Source: Pelargonium cotyledonis (taxonomy: Eukaryota > Streptophyta > Magnoliopsida > Geraniales > Geraniaceae). Taken from it: a stretch of DNA of 38,584 nucleotides. Below are positions 25,401-37,495 of the stretch, one piece after another. Position 1 is the first letter of the stretch. Every line of letters begins with the position of its first letter. The notes below the pieces were generated by a model that saw only the letters and a list, made by a program, of their open reading frames with translations, did not search any database and had not been told where the DNA came from. Position numbers and translations under genes: made by a program. Location of the stretch: the NCBI GenBank assembly GCA_036897625.1, contig JAYMTA010000130.1, positions 1-38,584 on the forward strand, in the 5' to 3' direction.

Positions 25401-26334
25401 TATATCTGAAAGTTCATCACTATCTTTTACTTTGGAAAAGCATGTAGCACAATTATCTCCATCCTGCAATAAAATGTTATTCATATCAGCAAGTATATAT
25501 TTATATACATGAATCAAAATGCATATACTTACATTAAGATTAGCTTCCAGCACTCGCTTGATAACATCCAGGTTTGTCCCGCCTTGAAGCCCTGATTCCA
25601 ATGCTGAGAAAATTCGAATATTCGTTGTCAAATTCACTAGATAAACAGCAAAAAGTCTCTCCCTCCCATTGCTGTCTTGCTCTTGCCCTTTTGGTGTTAA
25701 CTCAATAGGATGTGATGACAGTATTGTGATCTCATACGATCGCGGACTTGCCCTGTAAACATAAGCTGTGAGGAAGGGTCTTTTGGGCCTCTCAAGATCA
25801 TCAATGCCTTGAGGACACACTTGTCAAGGCAATGAGATCTCCAACAGCCGGTTCGTAAGTTTCAGGCTCATTATCCTGAGTTTGTCTGCTTTTCAGTGAA
25901 ATGTCATAGAACAAGTCCTTGAAATATTCATAAAACTCAGATTTCTTGACATATGCTACTTCACATTTAGGCTTTCTTGATATTGCTGTCGTGTTGGAAC
26001 ATAAATCTGCATGTGTTTCTTCAATAAGAGGTACAATGAATGTTGTCAAGTACTCAGTTGTGGAGCTAAATGTCTCTGCTATCTTATTAACCTGTCAGTA
26101 GAAACACAATTAAAACAGAACAGAAACAACATACAGATACAGAAATAGAAGAAATGATGCCAAAAATGTACACATTACATGGTTTTTGTAAAGATTTGTG
26201 TTGAGTACATCGTTGATAGACCAAGAGAACACCAATTCTACTAGTCTTCTCCCAGCAACTTCCGCCTTTTTTCGATGAGCTCTCTCTTCGAGTTCGCGCC
26301 TTATATCTCTTGTTTCTTGAACACCAAACATCAT
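22474..26334 (-). pseudogene. SEN1/UPF1-like superfamily-1 helicase, copy C; two frameshifts, one intron lost
   Basis: Exons on the minus strand: 26334-26179, 26091-25533, 25463-24123, 24022-23698, 23582-23321, 23242-22661, 22576-22474. It starts MMFGVQETRD and carries the shared LVFSWSINDVLN block, a CATCFSK element, Walker [29 protein letters not shown] and [18 protein letters not shown]. Exons 4 and 5 match B exactly in length (325 and 262 nt). Exon 2 is shifted near 25815 (two bases short against B), with a stop at 25801-25803, so translation would end after about 150 aa. The last exon is about five bases short near 22520, giving an early TGA at 22474-22476. The exon at 23242-22661 (582 nt) equals B's 217 plus 365, so an intron is missing. 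The charged insert is very lysine-rich. Most core sequence is intact, so inactivation is recent, or the lesions are sequencing errors. Confidence 0.85.
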
Positions 26335-27247
26335 GGAAGTACAAGCAAATGTATGAACAAAGAGGGACTATAAAGCTACAACAATGAGTGATATTTTGGT
26401 TTCGTGTTATATGGGTGAAGAGAAGAGACCATATAAATGGGAAGACAAATAGATGATGCCCTTTGGTTTCTTAAACTTTCACAAAAATTTAAGAGCATTG
26501 ATGATGCCTCACCATATTCCAAGATTGGTTTAGACCGAGCATTTCAAATACAGAAATTCATAAATATAAATTCTAAAACTAATTGTTTCGTGTCAACATT
26601 ATCTTGTTTATGCTTAATTCAAGAATTAATTATTCCAGCGGTACTTGTTCTATCAAAATGGACTGAATTGGTCTCTCTACTTTAAAATGGACCAAACTGG
26701 TTCATGTAGTATCAAAAAGTGAACCCCGTTAGTCCCTACCGTTAGATTCCGTCCAAATCACCGTTAAATTTGCTGACGTGAAATTTTTTTGAATAAAAAT
26801 TATTCAAAAACAAATTTTTTTTTGCCACATGTCATATTTTGATTGGGTTACATTATACAGTCACGTGGAATTCATAATTTAAAATTTGAAAGTTTGCCAC
26901 GTGTCATGCTTTGATCGGTAAGCTTAATATTTAAATGATTAAAAAAAATTAAAATGATAATTCATTTTTTATATTATTATTTAGTGCCACGTGTCAACAT
27001 TTTGACCGTCTTTGAAATTTATATATTAAAAAAACGTTATTTTTTAAACAAGGTAACATTTTAATTCCGGAAATGAGCATGAGGGGTAAACTTGTAAATT
27101 TGTCTTCGAAATATTCAGAGATCCAATGGCAAATACTCCAATTTACTATTTAGCCACACCATCGCAATCTCATCACCACCACCACCGATACTATTTCCAG
27201 AGCTATCCCTCATCTGTGAACAGCAGCAACGAATTCTACTCTCGAAA
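26335..27247. other. Divergent spacer between helicase C and the DJ-1 gene
   Basis: It holds the presumed promoters of two divergent genes. At 26641-26770 there is a dispersed repeat with tracts like ATTGGTCTC, ATGGACCAAA and AGTCCCTACCGTTAGA. Downstream are three spaced GCCACRTGTCA sites, listed separately. An open frame starting at 27126 overlaps the DJ-1 start codon in another frame and could be an upstream ORF. Confidence 0.5.
26824..27008 (+). promoter_or_regulatory. Three spaced GCCACRTGTCA..TTTGAYYG repeats (G-box-like)
   Basis: The sites are GCCACATGTCA at 26824, GCCACGTGTCA at 26896 and GCCACGTGTCA at 26986. Each is followed within 3-5 bases by TTTGA(T/C)(T/C)G. CACGTG is the core of plant G-box/ABRE elements bound by bZIP and bHLH factors. 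The shared flank suggests repeat-unit descent as well as possible regulation. They lie 240-425 bases upstream of the DJ-1 start codon. Confidence 0.5.
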
Positions 27248-30200
27248 ATGTCGAAATCCAAAACTCAGAGGACCGTGCTCCTCCTCTGCGGCGACTACAT
27301 GGAAGATTCTGAGGTATGTTATTTTCTTTTCTTCACCCAAAAATGAACTCTACTGCTGTTACTAGTTCTCATCGCTGCTGCTTGCAGGCGATGGTTCCTT
27401 TTCAAGCCTTGCAGGCGTACGGAATCTCGGTGGATGCCACTTGTCCTGGAAAGAAGGCCGGCGATATTTGCCGCACCGCCGTTCATCAATCTTCCGGTCA
27501 TCAGGTTTCAACGAAAATTTGTATTTGCTCCTGCTGATGATGGTTGATTATTCAATTGTCTGATGAATTAGCTTATTAAGGGACTAGTAGTCTAGTAGAT
27601 TGAATTACTGATGGTCCGTCTAGAATAGATATGTAAAGGAGGGTTGACTTGTTGCTATTTTATGATTTGTTATTATTTTGTTCTTTTCAAATTTTTATTA
27701 GGAGGAGCACATCAATTCAACTTCTTCATGCTATTTCTGCATATGAAGATTCCCAATTCTGATAGATGTAGTTGCTGGAGACTTGAGTGAAAGAAATGAA
27801 CCAGATAGATTGGTTGACATTGCTTTGGTTGTGTTTTTATTTTCATGTTTTTTTTTATTATTATCTAAGATATAGTGAAATGGTGCTAGCTTCTGGTTTT
27901 CTGGGTCCCAGATAGATCACATTGCATTTCACTTTCAAAATGAGAGTGGCAGCGTCATCCATCTGATTATGCTTATTTGTGGGAAATAACTGCTGCTTTT
28001 TATTTATTATTTTATCAAAAATGATTCTTGATTTTCTGGTTTGTGTGATATGTACAGTCTAGCCTTAAGTATTAACCATTATCCTTACACCCTGAACCGA
28101 AGAAGATACTCAAACTGAGTGGAATGTACAGTTCACGTCTTCTTTGCAGATTGTGGACAATAATGTTGGTCTTTTAATTTGTAAAATGTTCTAAAATTGT
28201 CATTTTATTATCCATTTTGTTTCAAATTGGTACCCAATTTTTTTGTTTCAATTTTATTGTCATAGTATATGTTTTGTTCCAGTTTGGTCCCCTTAGTATA
28301 CAGTTTCGTTTCAATTTGGTACATTCTGTTATGCTGCTCTTAAAATAAACTGACATGGAATACTTTTGATTTAAAAAAAAAATAGAGTAAACTGTTGAGT
28401 GTTGACATGGTGCTGCGTCAACATGTCTCACTACAGGAAGTCACATGCCCCGTAAACAGAAATGTGTGTCAAAACACACTTATACACAGTACTGCTGTTT
28501 CAATTCGTGATCCTTCCTTCCCTCACGCTGTCATAGGAAGGTTGTGTCTCCATGTGTCTTCTTCACTCTTCTGTTCACTCCTATCTCTCCCTCTCTCAAA
28601 TTGGACACGAACATGCTTTGTCATTTTCTACTCTACAAACAAGACACTACAATCATGTTGTGCACACATTTGCGCCCTAAAACAGAGCATACAAGAGTAT
28701 GGTTTTGTGCAATTGTTCAAGTCTAGGCCCAAACCTACTTCACACACCTCGTGCATTTGGTTTTAAGCTACTAGATTGCATTTTATTCCATCCAAGACTC
28801 CTACGCTGCCACCTTACTTCCTTGCTACAAAGTTGCTTGCCACCAAATTGGATAATAAGGGGGCCATTTGGAAACATTTTCCTTCCAATTTTTATTTATT
28901 TATATTCATTTCATATTTCATGTAAACTTATAGTTAACCTTCTTGTCTTACATCAGATAATGTTGCATTTACTCCTTCCTTCCTTTCTATTCTTATTTAT
29001 TTATTTTTTGGTTGCAGACCTACTCTGAGTCACCAGGTCACAATTTCACACTCAATGCAACATTTGATGACATTGACTTTAGCAAGTATGATGGATTGAT
29101 TTTACCTGGAGGGCGGGCTCCAGAATATCTTGCTCTAAATGCATCTGTTGTGGACCTAGTGAGCAAGTTTTCTTGCTCTGGAAAACCAATTGCTTCTGTT
29201 TGCCATGGACAACTGATCGTGGCAGCCGCAGATTCAGTTAAAGGTCGCAAATGCACAGCATACCCTCCGGTTAAACCTACACTTATTGCTGCAGGTGGGA
29301 ATTGGGTGGAACCCGAGACCATGGCGGCCTGTGTTGTTGATGGTAATCTTATCACTGCGGCCACATATGAAGCCCATCCTGAATTCTTAAGGCTTTTTGT
29401 GAAGGCATTAGGAGGCACCATTTCCGGCTCTGGTAAAAGGATCCTATTTCTATGTGGGGTAAGGTGTGATGATCTTATGTTAAAGTTTGAAATACCTGTC
29501 TGCTTGTCTGGAGTCCATACTTTTGAACAAAACTGCCTTGCAATGTTGAAGAACTTGAGTTTTATGATAGTTTATCATATGGTATCAAGTTTCATAAGAT
29601 TGTCATGCAAATAAATGAATATTTTCATAGATTTTTTTTCCTAAATTTTTTAGTATGATAAGTGTACAAGGGTAGAAACGCTTGCACAGTTGCACCAGGT
29701 GCTAATTTGACAATTTTCAGCTGTATTCTAAAGATGATAATATTTCATTGAAGACTGATCTATGTAAATTTTTAAGAAATTGTATCTACTTTATAAAATC
29801 TCCTATTTATGCATTTTTAATTTTATATTGCAGGATTACATGGAAGACTATGAAGTAACTGTTCCTTTTCAGGCCCTTCAAGCTCTAGAGTGTCATGTTG
29901 ATGCGGCATGCCCTAAGAAGAAGGCTGGTGATACTTGCCCTACAGCTGTCCATGATTTCGAAGGTGACCAGACTTACAGTGAGAAGCCTGGCCATAACTT
30001 TCTGTTAACAGTTGACTTTGATGGTTTGGACACGGCTAGTTATGATGCTCTTGTCATCCCCGGAGGTAGAGCTCCTGAATATTTGGCATTGAATGAGAGA
30101 GTGATTGGCTTAGTGAAGGAGTTCATGGAGGCTAAGAAGCCAGTTGCATCTATCTGCCATGGGCAACAAATTTTATCTGCTGCTGGTGTTCTCAAGGTAG

Positions 30201-30774
30201 TAATACTAACAATATTTTATGTGACTAGAAACATTATCAATATTGCAGCTTCTTCGTAATACTGATTGAGAATGTTATTGATATCTGAGGAGGAAACCTT
30301 ACAAAACCATTTGAGTTCTTAAGATCCATGCTTTAATATATTAATTGGACTGGTAAAGTAAATAAGTTAAGGTCCAAAGTGATGAAACTAGTAGTAAGCA
30401 CTGAATGTACTTACTATGAAAGATAATCAGAACTATTATTTTGGAACTTGGTAATGCTTATATTAGATGACTGTGCTCTGGATGTTTTTCTGTTAGATGT
30501 TCATCTAATGTGTAAGCTCTTTCAATTGTTTACGGAATGAGATACCATTAACACTTATAATTGCTTTTTGCAAATTATGATATAGGGAAAGAAGTGTACT
30601 GCATATCCTGCCGTGAAGCTTAATGTAGTCTTGGCGGGGGCAACATGGTTGGAGCCTGATCCAATAGACCGTTGCTTCACTGATGGAAATTTGGTTACTG
30701 GAGCAGCATGGCCAGGGCATCCAGAATTCATTTCTCAGCTCATGGCATTGCTCAGTATCCAGGTATCATTTTAG
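27248..30774 (+). CDS. DJ1D: Two-domain DJ-1/PfpI family protein (DJ-1D/YLS5-like)
   Basis: Exons: 27248-27313, 27388-27504, 29018-29458, 29834-30196, 30586-30774; all in phase, 391 aa, close to the size of Arabidopsis DJ-1D. It begins [20 protein letters not shown]. There are two tandem DJ-1 domains, about 8-195 and 202-391. Each has a [11 protein letters not shown] block (Glu about 97 and 290) and a nucleophile elbow, SVCHGQ (Cys about 123) and SICHGQ (Cys about 316). The second domain restarts at [14 protein letters not shown], mirroring the first. Plant DJ-1 proteins are reported to have glyoxalase III-type activity on methylglyoxal and to protect against stress; that is family knowledge. 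Intron 2 is 1.5 kb and holds a dispersed repeat. An ATG at 27126 opens an ORF overlapping this start in another frame. The gene symbol is by similarity only. Confidence 0.93.
28150..28400. repeat. Dispersed repeat tract in DJ-1 intron 2
   Basis: The tract contains reiterated phrases such as TTTCAAATTGGTACC, CCAGTTTGGTCCCC and TTTCAATTTGGTACAT. Similar phrases occur at 26641-26770 and, as TTTAGTCC, at 38190-38285. Such tracts are common in plant genomes, often near transposable element tails. No termini were identified. Confidence 0.5.
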
Positions 30775-32182
30775 TTGCAGTCTGATGTGTTACGAGGTCG
30801 TTTGTGACTTGTTTCATCCATCATCCATCATCCATCATCCATCATCCACCATCCATCAATTAAAAAATATGGACATATAGGCATAGAGACTTTCTGTTGT
30901 ATATCTGTCGAGGGAATAATGGATATGCAGGTGTTCGTAGTAACCTGCTTTGCTATCCTTGTTGCTATGGAGTAGTGTATACTGTTGTTTGTTCTATACA
31001 TGAAGTGTCTTGAATGCAGATCCTTTTCATTTTCTCATAGTTAGATTATAAAAAAAAATCATTACTCGAATCCAAATAGACAAGGTGTAGTCTTATAGGT
31101 TAGAGACTGACATTTGTTGCAGGGAACTGTGAATTGAACCGAGGGAACAGTATGTGGGCTTTCAGGAAACTAGGGATACAATTGATTTAGCTACTTGTGG
31201 GAGGGACCAAACTGTTTATATTTTTCCTCTTTAAGGGGCTTTGCCGATACAATTTTTCTGCACTCATTACACTGAAATCAAAGCGAATACGTACTTGGCC
31301 ATATGAAACCCATATCTCATTTCATTTCCTTGCTTCTTCTTGTTACTCTCTTTTAATTTGTTTATTTGTACTTACAAACTCATTCATGTGTAAATATATC
31401 CTATGATGTTTTTGCATAAACTTGAAAATTCATGTTTCTGTCATCCCCTACTTTGACTATATGTATAATCAGGTATTTAGTATATATGACCAAACAAAAG
31501 GCCTAACCTTTAATGTGAAGAGGTACCTTATATCAGGCTAGCTCAACCTAACTATCATATTCGGCCTATTTAAGTTTATTAAAGGGAGTGTTGGGAGCCT
31601 TGTTGGATCCATCGAGTCCTATCAATTTCTTCCGAGTCAGATACGAGTCTTCAATCTTTTGTATTTGGATGGTTCAAAAACCTAACTATTGGGTGATTCA
31701 ATAGTTTTGTTCAGGAATCATTCAAGAGAATGATGTTTGAATTATAACTTTTTGATTGCGAATGCCTTGCCCATTTACTAGTTATTAGGCGTACGAAGAC
31801 CGAAACTTGAGATTGAGATCTCGAGAGATCAAGTGAAATCAACCACTTGTTGTACTACCGAGTGTTTGTGGATCTTTGTGAGTTGTAACACACATTCATG
31901 ACTCAACTCAAAACACCCTGAAAACATGTGGAGCCGAAAGTGAAATTAGTTGTTTATTTATCTGATTCTCGTTCCCTGGCGAAGAAAGCCAACCAAATAC
32001 TACGTAGTCTTGTTATGTTCCTGACAGTTCAGAGAACCCTTAAACCGTGTGGGTTCATCTCTATCTTCTTTGTCTCTCCATTACACGGCACCACCACCAT
32101 CTCTACATGACTTCAATTTATCCAAAATTTCAATATAAAAATAGAAAGATATTATAGCTTATTTATTTATTTTTGTATTTGA
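30775..32182. other. 3' flank of the DJ-1 gene; no gene seen
   Basis: The DJ-1 3' UTR presumably occupies the first few hundred bases. A (CATC)n microsatellite lies at about 30818-30857. Open frames here are short and unrecognised. Confidence 0.5.
30818..30857. repeat. (CATC)n microsatellite
   Basis: Repeated CATCCAT units in the probable 3' UTR of the DJ-1 gene; mostly 7-bp CATCCAT periodicity. Confidence 0.85.
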
Positions 32183-32438
32183 TACTCACTCCGTTCTAAA
32201 ATGAGTGTCTTGTTTTTATTTTTTGCAAAATTTAAGAATTATAAAATAATTTAGTGTATTTTCAATAATATCCTCATTTTCTCACCTACATCCCATGTGC
32301 AAATCTACTCATATGCATAAGTAATAAGGGTAATATGGGAAAAATAATAATATAATAGCTTAAAAATAGAAATATGACACTCATTTTAGGACAAAAAATT
32401 TAGACAAATAAGACACTCATTTTGAGACGGAATGAGTA
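32183..32438. mobile_element. Stowaway-like MITE (Tc1/mariner-related)
   Basis: The left end reads CTCACTCCGTTCTAAAATGA and the right end, reverse-complemented, CTCATTCCGTCTCAAAATGA, both continuing GTGTCTT. They differ at only a few positions over about 25 bases. TA dinucleotides at 32183-32184 and 32437-32438 flank the element as the expected target-site duplication. The element is 252 bp, AT-rich and non-coding. A second copy of the inner terminus (GACACTCATTTTAGGAC) lies near 32376. The CTCCGT..CAAAAT..GTGTC terminus is typical of plant Stowaway elements. Confidence 0.85.
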
Positions 32439-33832
32439 TTAGAAATTAAAATGGATTTGGTATCGATCGAAGGAGCTATCGAACAAACATACTAGATTAG
32501 AAGAATCTTTGGTGGGGGAAAAAAGTTCAAGTTTGTTTGTCATCACAGGATGCTAAAGGACCCACATAATGAAGTTTGACCCGACTTGTTTTATATAAAT
32601 TTAGAAGCTACGTAAAATGACTTATTTAATCTTACATTGTCGAGTTGCATATTCACGAACAATTATTTTTTTAAAGCAAAAGTTAATAGTTTATTACTTT
32701 AATTGTACAATAATAAAGATGATATAAATATGAGGACTTAAAGATCGATCCATCTAGACAAGACTAATAAAGAGATTGGCGAGCTAACAAACTCATGGAC
32801 CACATGATTTACAAACCAATCCACATACAAAAAACTAAAACTATCAAAATGAGCCCACAATGACCAAAACATCATTAATAATCAAATCAAAGGTGCTGAA
32901 ATTCTCCTCATCAACTTGACAATCAAATTGAAATCATTGAAATTCTTCCCTAAGCTTGAAAAACATGCACAACTAAAAAATATAGCATTTAAAGTTTTAA
33001 GCGATTACGTGAAGAACTCATTCTACTATCTCTTGTCACCATCGAGTTCGTCGTCCGATTCGTTGGCTAACTTATTCTATTATTTCTACCAGTGATTTAT
33101 ATAGTAATCGAAAATATGAAAAAATATAATTTAAAGCTGAAATGTCTTTTTATCTTCAATAATACACTAACATTTATCTTGAAACAAATTTTGCTTGCAA
33201 TGACACAAAACTAAGAAAAAGTTAAAATACTTCCTATTCCAATTGCTTGTAATGATTGATGTTATCTTTTTGTTCATCTTATTCTAAACAAAGTGGGGGT
33301 GAAAAAATCTTCATAATAAGTTTCTTGATTGGGAAACAAAACAGGTTCCTAAATTCACACCAAAATTTTATCCATAAAGAATCATAAATTCCTGTGGGTT
33401 TGTATGTATCAAACCATGGCTGGGCCTGACTCATCCATTTACCCATTACTACACTGCCACGTCACCCCAATCCCCTTATCCACACCCAAAAATCCACCCA
33501 CTCACGCGCCCACTTAACAAACCGCCTAAAACTCCTTCCTATCCAATCGATAGTTCTGTGCACGCGCCGTGATGGAGCCTCGGATTGAAAACAAAATCAA
33601 GATAGCAAAAGTGGATAAAACCGAATCTTCATCATTTTTCAACCTGATAAAAAAAATTATTTTTACTATTATAGCGTAATAATTTTTTTTAATATAAATA
33701 TCTCTAAATCTTTATCCATTTGAACCATCATGTTCTCGCTTTTTGGCACTTTCTCCGTTACACATAGAAAATGGAATGAGAGACCATTTTTCTGATTTTC
33801 TTCAAATCTGCATTTGGTTTTTGCGGTGTGAT
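32439..33832. other. AT-rich spacer before the OXS3-like gene
   Basis: No gene was recognised. The last 400 bases are C-rich in part (33420-33540) and should contain the OXS3-like promoter and leader. A minus-strand open frame at 33669-33935 overlaps that gene and is probably chance. Confidence 0.5.
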
Positions 33833-34511
33833 ATGGATTTACAAGAACAAAGCAATCTAGGAGGAGCTCGTCGCAGCGATCTTGATTCAGTCTCTTCTTG
33901 CTCTGAATCTTCAAGCTTGTTTTCTTCATCAACACTATCAGATTCCATGGAAGAAGATGAAGTCACTTCCTCTGCATCATCTTCTTTAAATCATCAACTT
34001 GCAAATAATGATCCTCTTGAGGACATGGCCTCTCTTATCCAACAGCTTCCATTGATCAGGTACACAGCCTCGACTCGAACCTGAGAACTCGGGGAGACCA
34101 AGCGCCTTAAACCGCGAACTTTTTGTTGCTAATTTGTTTTGTATGGTTTTTTTGTGTAGGAGGAGAGGGCTATCAAAGCACTACTCATGGAAGTCTCAGT
34201 CATTCACATCTCTGGCAAAAGTGTCTTGCTTGGAGGATCTGGCCAAGCCTGAAAAGCCATACAACAATAAGATGAAGAAGAAGAAGAAGAGGTATGGTGG
34301 TGGATTATCAGATCATGATCATAGCCATAGATCAAATAGCTTGTCAAGGATCATATCAAAGAAGACAATCACAAAAGGGTCTTATTGTTCTTCTTTTTCA
34401 CAGTCGACTGCAAAGAGGAATTCTAGGCCTCCCATGGCTTCTCCTCCTAATTCTACCATTAATTATTGCATTTCCAATTCCAATCAAACTGCTCTGTTTG
34501 CTTCAACTTAA
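33833..34511 (+). CDS. OXS3 (oxidative stress 3)-like protein
   Basis: Exons 33833-34059 and 34160-34511 join in phase across ATCAG|GTACAC and TGTAG|GAGG, giving 192 aa. I chose the ATG opening MDLQEQSNLGG; another in-frame ATG lies upstream at about 33776. The N-terminal half is Ser/Asp/Glu-rich (SVSSCSESSSLFSSSTLSDS, then MEEDEV). The core motif LPLIRRRGLSKHYSWKSQSF, followed by TSLA, spans the splice junction and matches the OXS3 signature LPIKRGLSKxYxGKSxSFTSL. A KKKKKR stretch (about residue 120) may be a nuclear localisation signal. The C-terminus is Ser/Asn-rich. OXS3 in Arabidopsis is a nuclear factor linked to metal and oxidative stress tolerance; a similar role here is inference. 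Confidence 0.85.
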
Positions 34512-37495
34512 GTGAATTGGAAGTTTTTTTGTGTAATTGATCAATAGTACCATACATTTTACTTTCTTCACATGTGTTTTTTTTTTTTGGCACTAGAGAA
34601 TATGACCCTAAGGAATTAAGGGGAAATGGTCCCAATTTTTTTTTTTTTTTATAGTTTTGTATCTGTTGTTTGTTATTCTTGTAAAAAAAATCCTTTGAAA
34701 AATCCGTGGAGTCATATCTTTGGGCTGCAAAGCAATGATTCTGACCATTTTAGGAATGAACTTAACTCTTCTTTTATTGGATAAAATAGGAATGGACCCA
34801 GCTCAAGTAGCATGATAACATAAGTATTTTTTTTTCCTTTTCAAAATACAAAATAAGTGAGGTGGATTTTGAGTTGAGATTGAGCATAACAAAATAAGGG
34901 TAATAATATCCTTCGGGAAAATAAAAATAAGGGCAATAGTACATGTATGTCAAATGTTGGAAAACTCACTATCTTATTTGGTGCCTTTTGGTATCTCATT
35001 TATCACTCATTTCAAAATAGAATTACCAACAGTTCTCGAGGTGACTAGAATCGAGATAATATAGTGCTTAAGTGGTGTGCTATAATATTGTAATACAAAT
35101 TTATTTATTTATTGAAAGTAACTTGTATTATATTAATTATAAGCCAGTCATTACAAATATAAAAATAGTGTATCCACTCTTCCAAACAGTGGCGAAGCCA
35201 GCAATTCATCGCAGGGTAGGCAAAAAAATCGGTACATCGAATATAATTTTTTTAGTTAAATATAGTAAAAGAATTTTTATATGAATTTTTTGCCTAATTT
35301 GAGACTAATTTCACTGAAAAATTTTTAAAATGCACTAACATATCGGTTGGGCACATGAATAAAAAAAAAATTCAAGATTCTATCTCAAAAGTTTAAACTC
35401 GAATGACTAGAAATAGAACTAAACACATTAAACGTCACTAGTCCGACCTCTTAAAAGTTTAAAATTAGTTTATGCAGTATTCGATCAATAAAAAAATAGC
35501 TAAATCAATAACAATTTCATCACTAATTGTGATATTATTGTAATAAATTATCTATTAATTGAAGATTTTTTACAAGTTGTTTTTGTGAAGTCTGGAGTAA
35601 ATTTAAGGTAAATAAGACTTGGATCCAATCTAAAGTAAAAACCTAAAAGATAAATATAAATTAGAGACAATTGTGGGTTGGGCCCAAAGTAAAAAATCAA
35701 AGGGTGTAGATATAATTATGGGCTGCGAGCCCCAACTGACATAGAACACGAATACTTAACCGAAATATAAGTCGCCTGATTCATGGACTTACTAACAAAA
35801 TCAAAATTTATATTAGTTTTATATTCAACAAAATTCACAGTATCCGAATGCACTGGTTTTACCCCCTTCGATTTGAGCGTTTGCATTTTTATAAACAACA
35901 AAAGGGTATATAACAAATAAATAATACTACAAATTAAAATGGCATGATACATGCTATTTGGTATAATAGACTTGTCTTAGGCTTTACAGACTTGGAACTT
36001 TTGGGATGGGCCGTGATCTCGCGCTCCTAAGTTTTTTTTTTTATCAGCAAAAGTACCCAAATTTCAAGAAGTTAGGGTCTTCAAAACTAAAAGCATATAT
36101 ATTATTACGTGAAATTTAAGACGTGAGATTCAAATTTTACCTCAGGTGTGACAACAAGAATATGTACGATCTTTACTCTTTGGATAGAGAGAGTGTTTAT
36201 ATTGACTAAGTAAATGTTGGATGTGATATGTTACTATGTGATTGGTTAAGATTATTTCATACGAACTATGATAATGTACTGATTTGACAGCCTAGTGGTT
36301 ACGATGATTTGATAGTATGAGAACTCAATGGCAAAATGATTATGTGGTCTAACGATAATTTATTTATTTTATTATATTAAATAAATTTTAATTATTTATC
36401 ATCCCGTACAAGACACGATTTATTGTTATTATTATTATTATTTCCTATCAGTTACTTCAATACATTAACCTTGAATTCAGCCGTTGTACAAACGCTGGAG
36501 GAAAAAGAAAGTCAATCTGACCAGTTAGGAATTATTGTATTCGTACATATCTTCCTTCGAGAATGTTCATGTTTATACGTTACACCTCGATAACGTAACT
36601 CACTTGGATTGGGGATTGGGCCAAAGCCCACAGTTATTGCCTATTACTCTCTATGGGGTTTCATAGTAGTCATGGCCCAATCCACTAAGCATTCTCAAAG
36701 GTCATTTTTATACCTTTTATGTATTAAATTGAAAATGTAAAGAAAAATATGATCTCGAGCATAAAAAAAAAAACAAAAAACCTAATCCAACCCTATCAAT
36801 TTCAGATTGGACCAGGTTTTTCTTACTCAAAAACCGACATGATTGGATTAAATTGAATCTCATGTTTTAATCGATTTGATCCAACCGATTGTCACCTCTG
36901 CCACCACTTCAAGAACTATCTGAACTTTTTGATCCACCGGATGCGTGCGAACAATGTGACAACATAGAAGGATGACGCGACACACATCCTCCCTCCCCAA
37001 CTGAAATACCGTAAAAGCCCCTGGCAATCATTAATTATTGCTTTGGTGGCGCTGGTGTCGATTCCGAATATTTTACAAATCACGAGTTCATTTCTGATTT
37101 CTCTAGTAGCTTCCCTATAATAATGAGACGAGTTCGGTGTATTCAGTCTAAAGTGTATATATATATAATAAAAAATTTAAGCCATATAATTTCTGACTTG
37201 GTATAAATTAAATTAATAAGGCAATGATAATCAATTAATTTAGTCCACTCACCCAACTAGATTGGTTAAACGTCAATTTTAACCGGCGTTATCAACTCAT
37301 TTATGACTTACCTATGATCAACTCCTAGTGAAAGAAGCCTTCACTCCAAATTCCACATTTTACACGGTCTCCTCTCAAAGCTCAAACCATTTCATTTCCT
37401 CTGCTAATCATCATTTCAATTCAATCTTCTATCTCTACAGAACCGAACCATTGCTGCTACTGCCTTCTGCTTTGATCAGATCCGATCACGGATTC
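34512..37495. other. AT-rich spacer between OXS3-like and Rab5-like genes
   Basis: No gene was recognised. A CAGTGGCGAAGCCAGC motif at 35187 resembles the ends of common plant non-autonomous elements, but no partner end was found. An (ATT)n tract lies at about 36421-36442. Near 36612 and 36673 there are TGGGCC/GGCCCA motifs (site II-like), which could belong to a promoter. Confidence 0.5.

Noticed and set aside
27038..29421. Minus-strand frames opposite the DJ-1 exons
   Set aside because: Shadows of the plus-strand coding exons; no family motifs.
35187..35470. Possible transposon starting CAGTGGCGAAGCCAG
   Set aside because: Only one end is visible; no inverted partner or target-site duplication was found.
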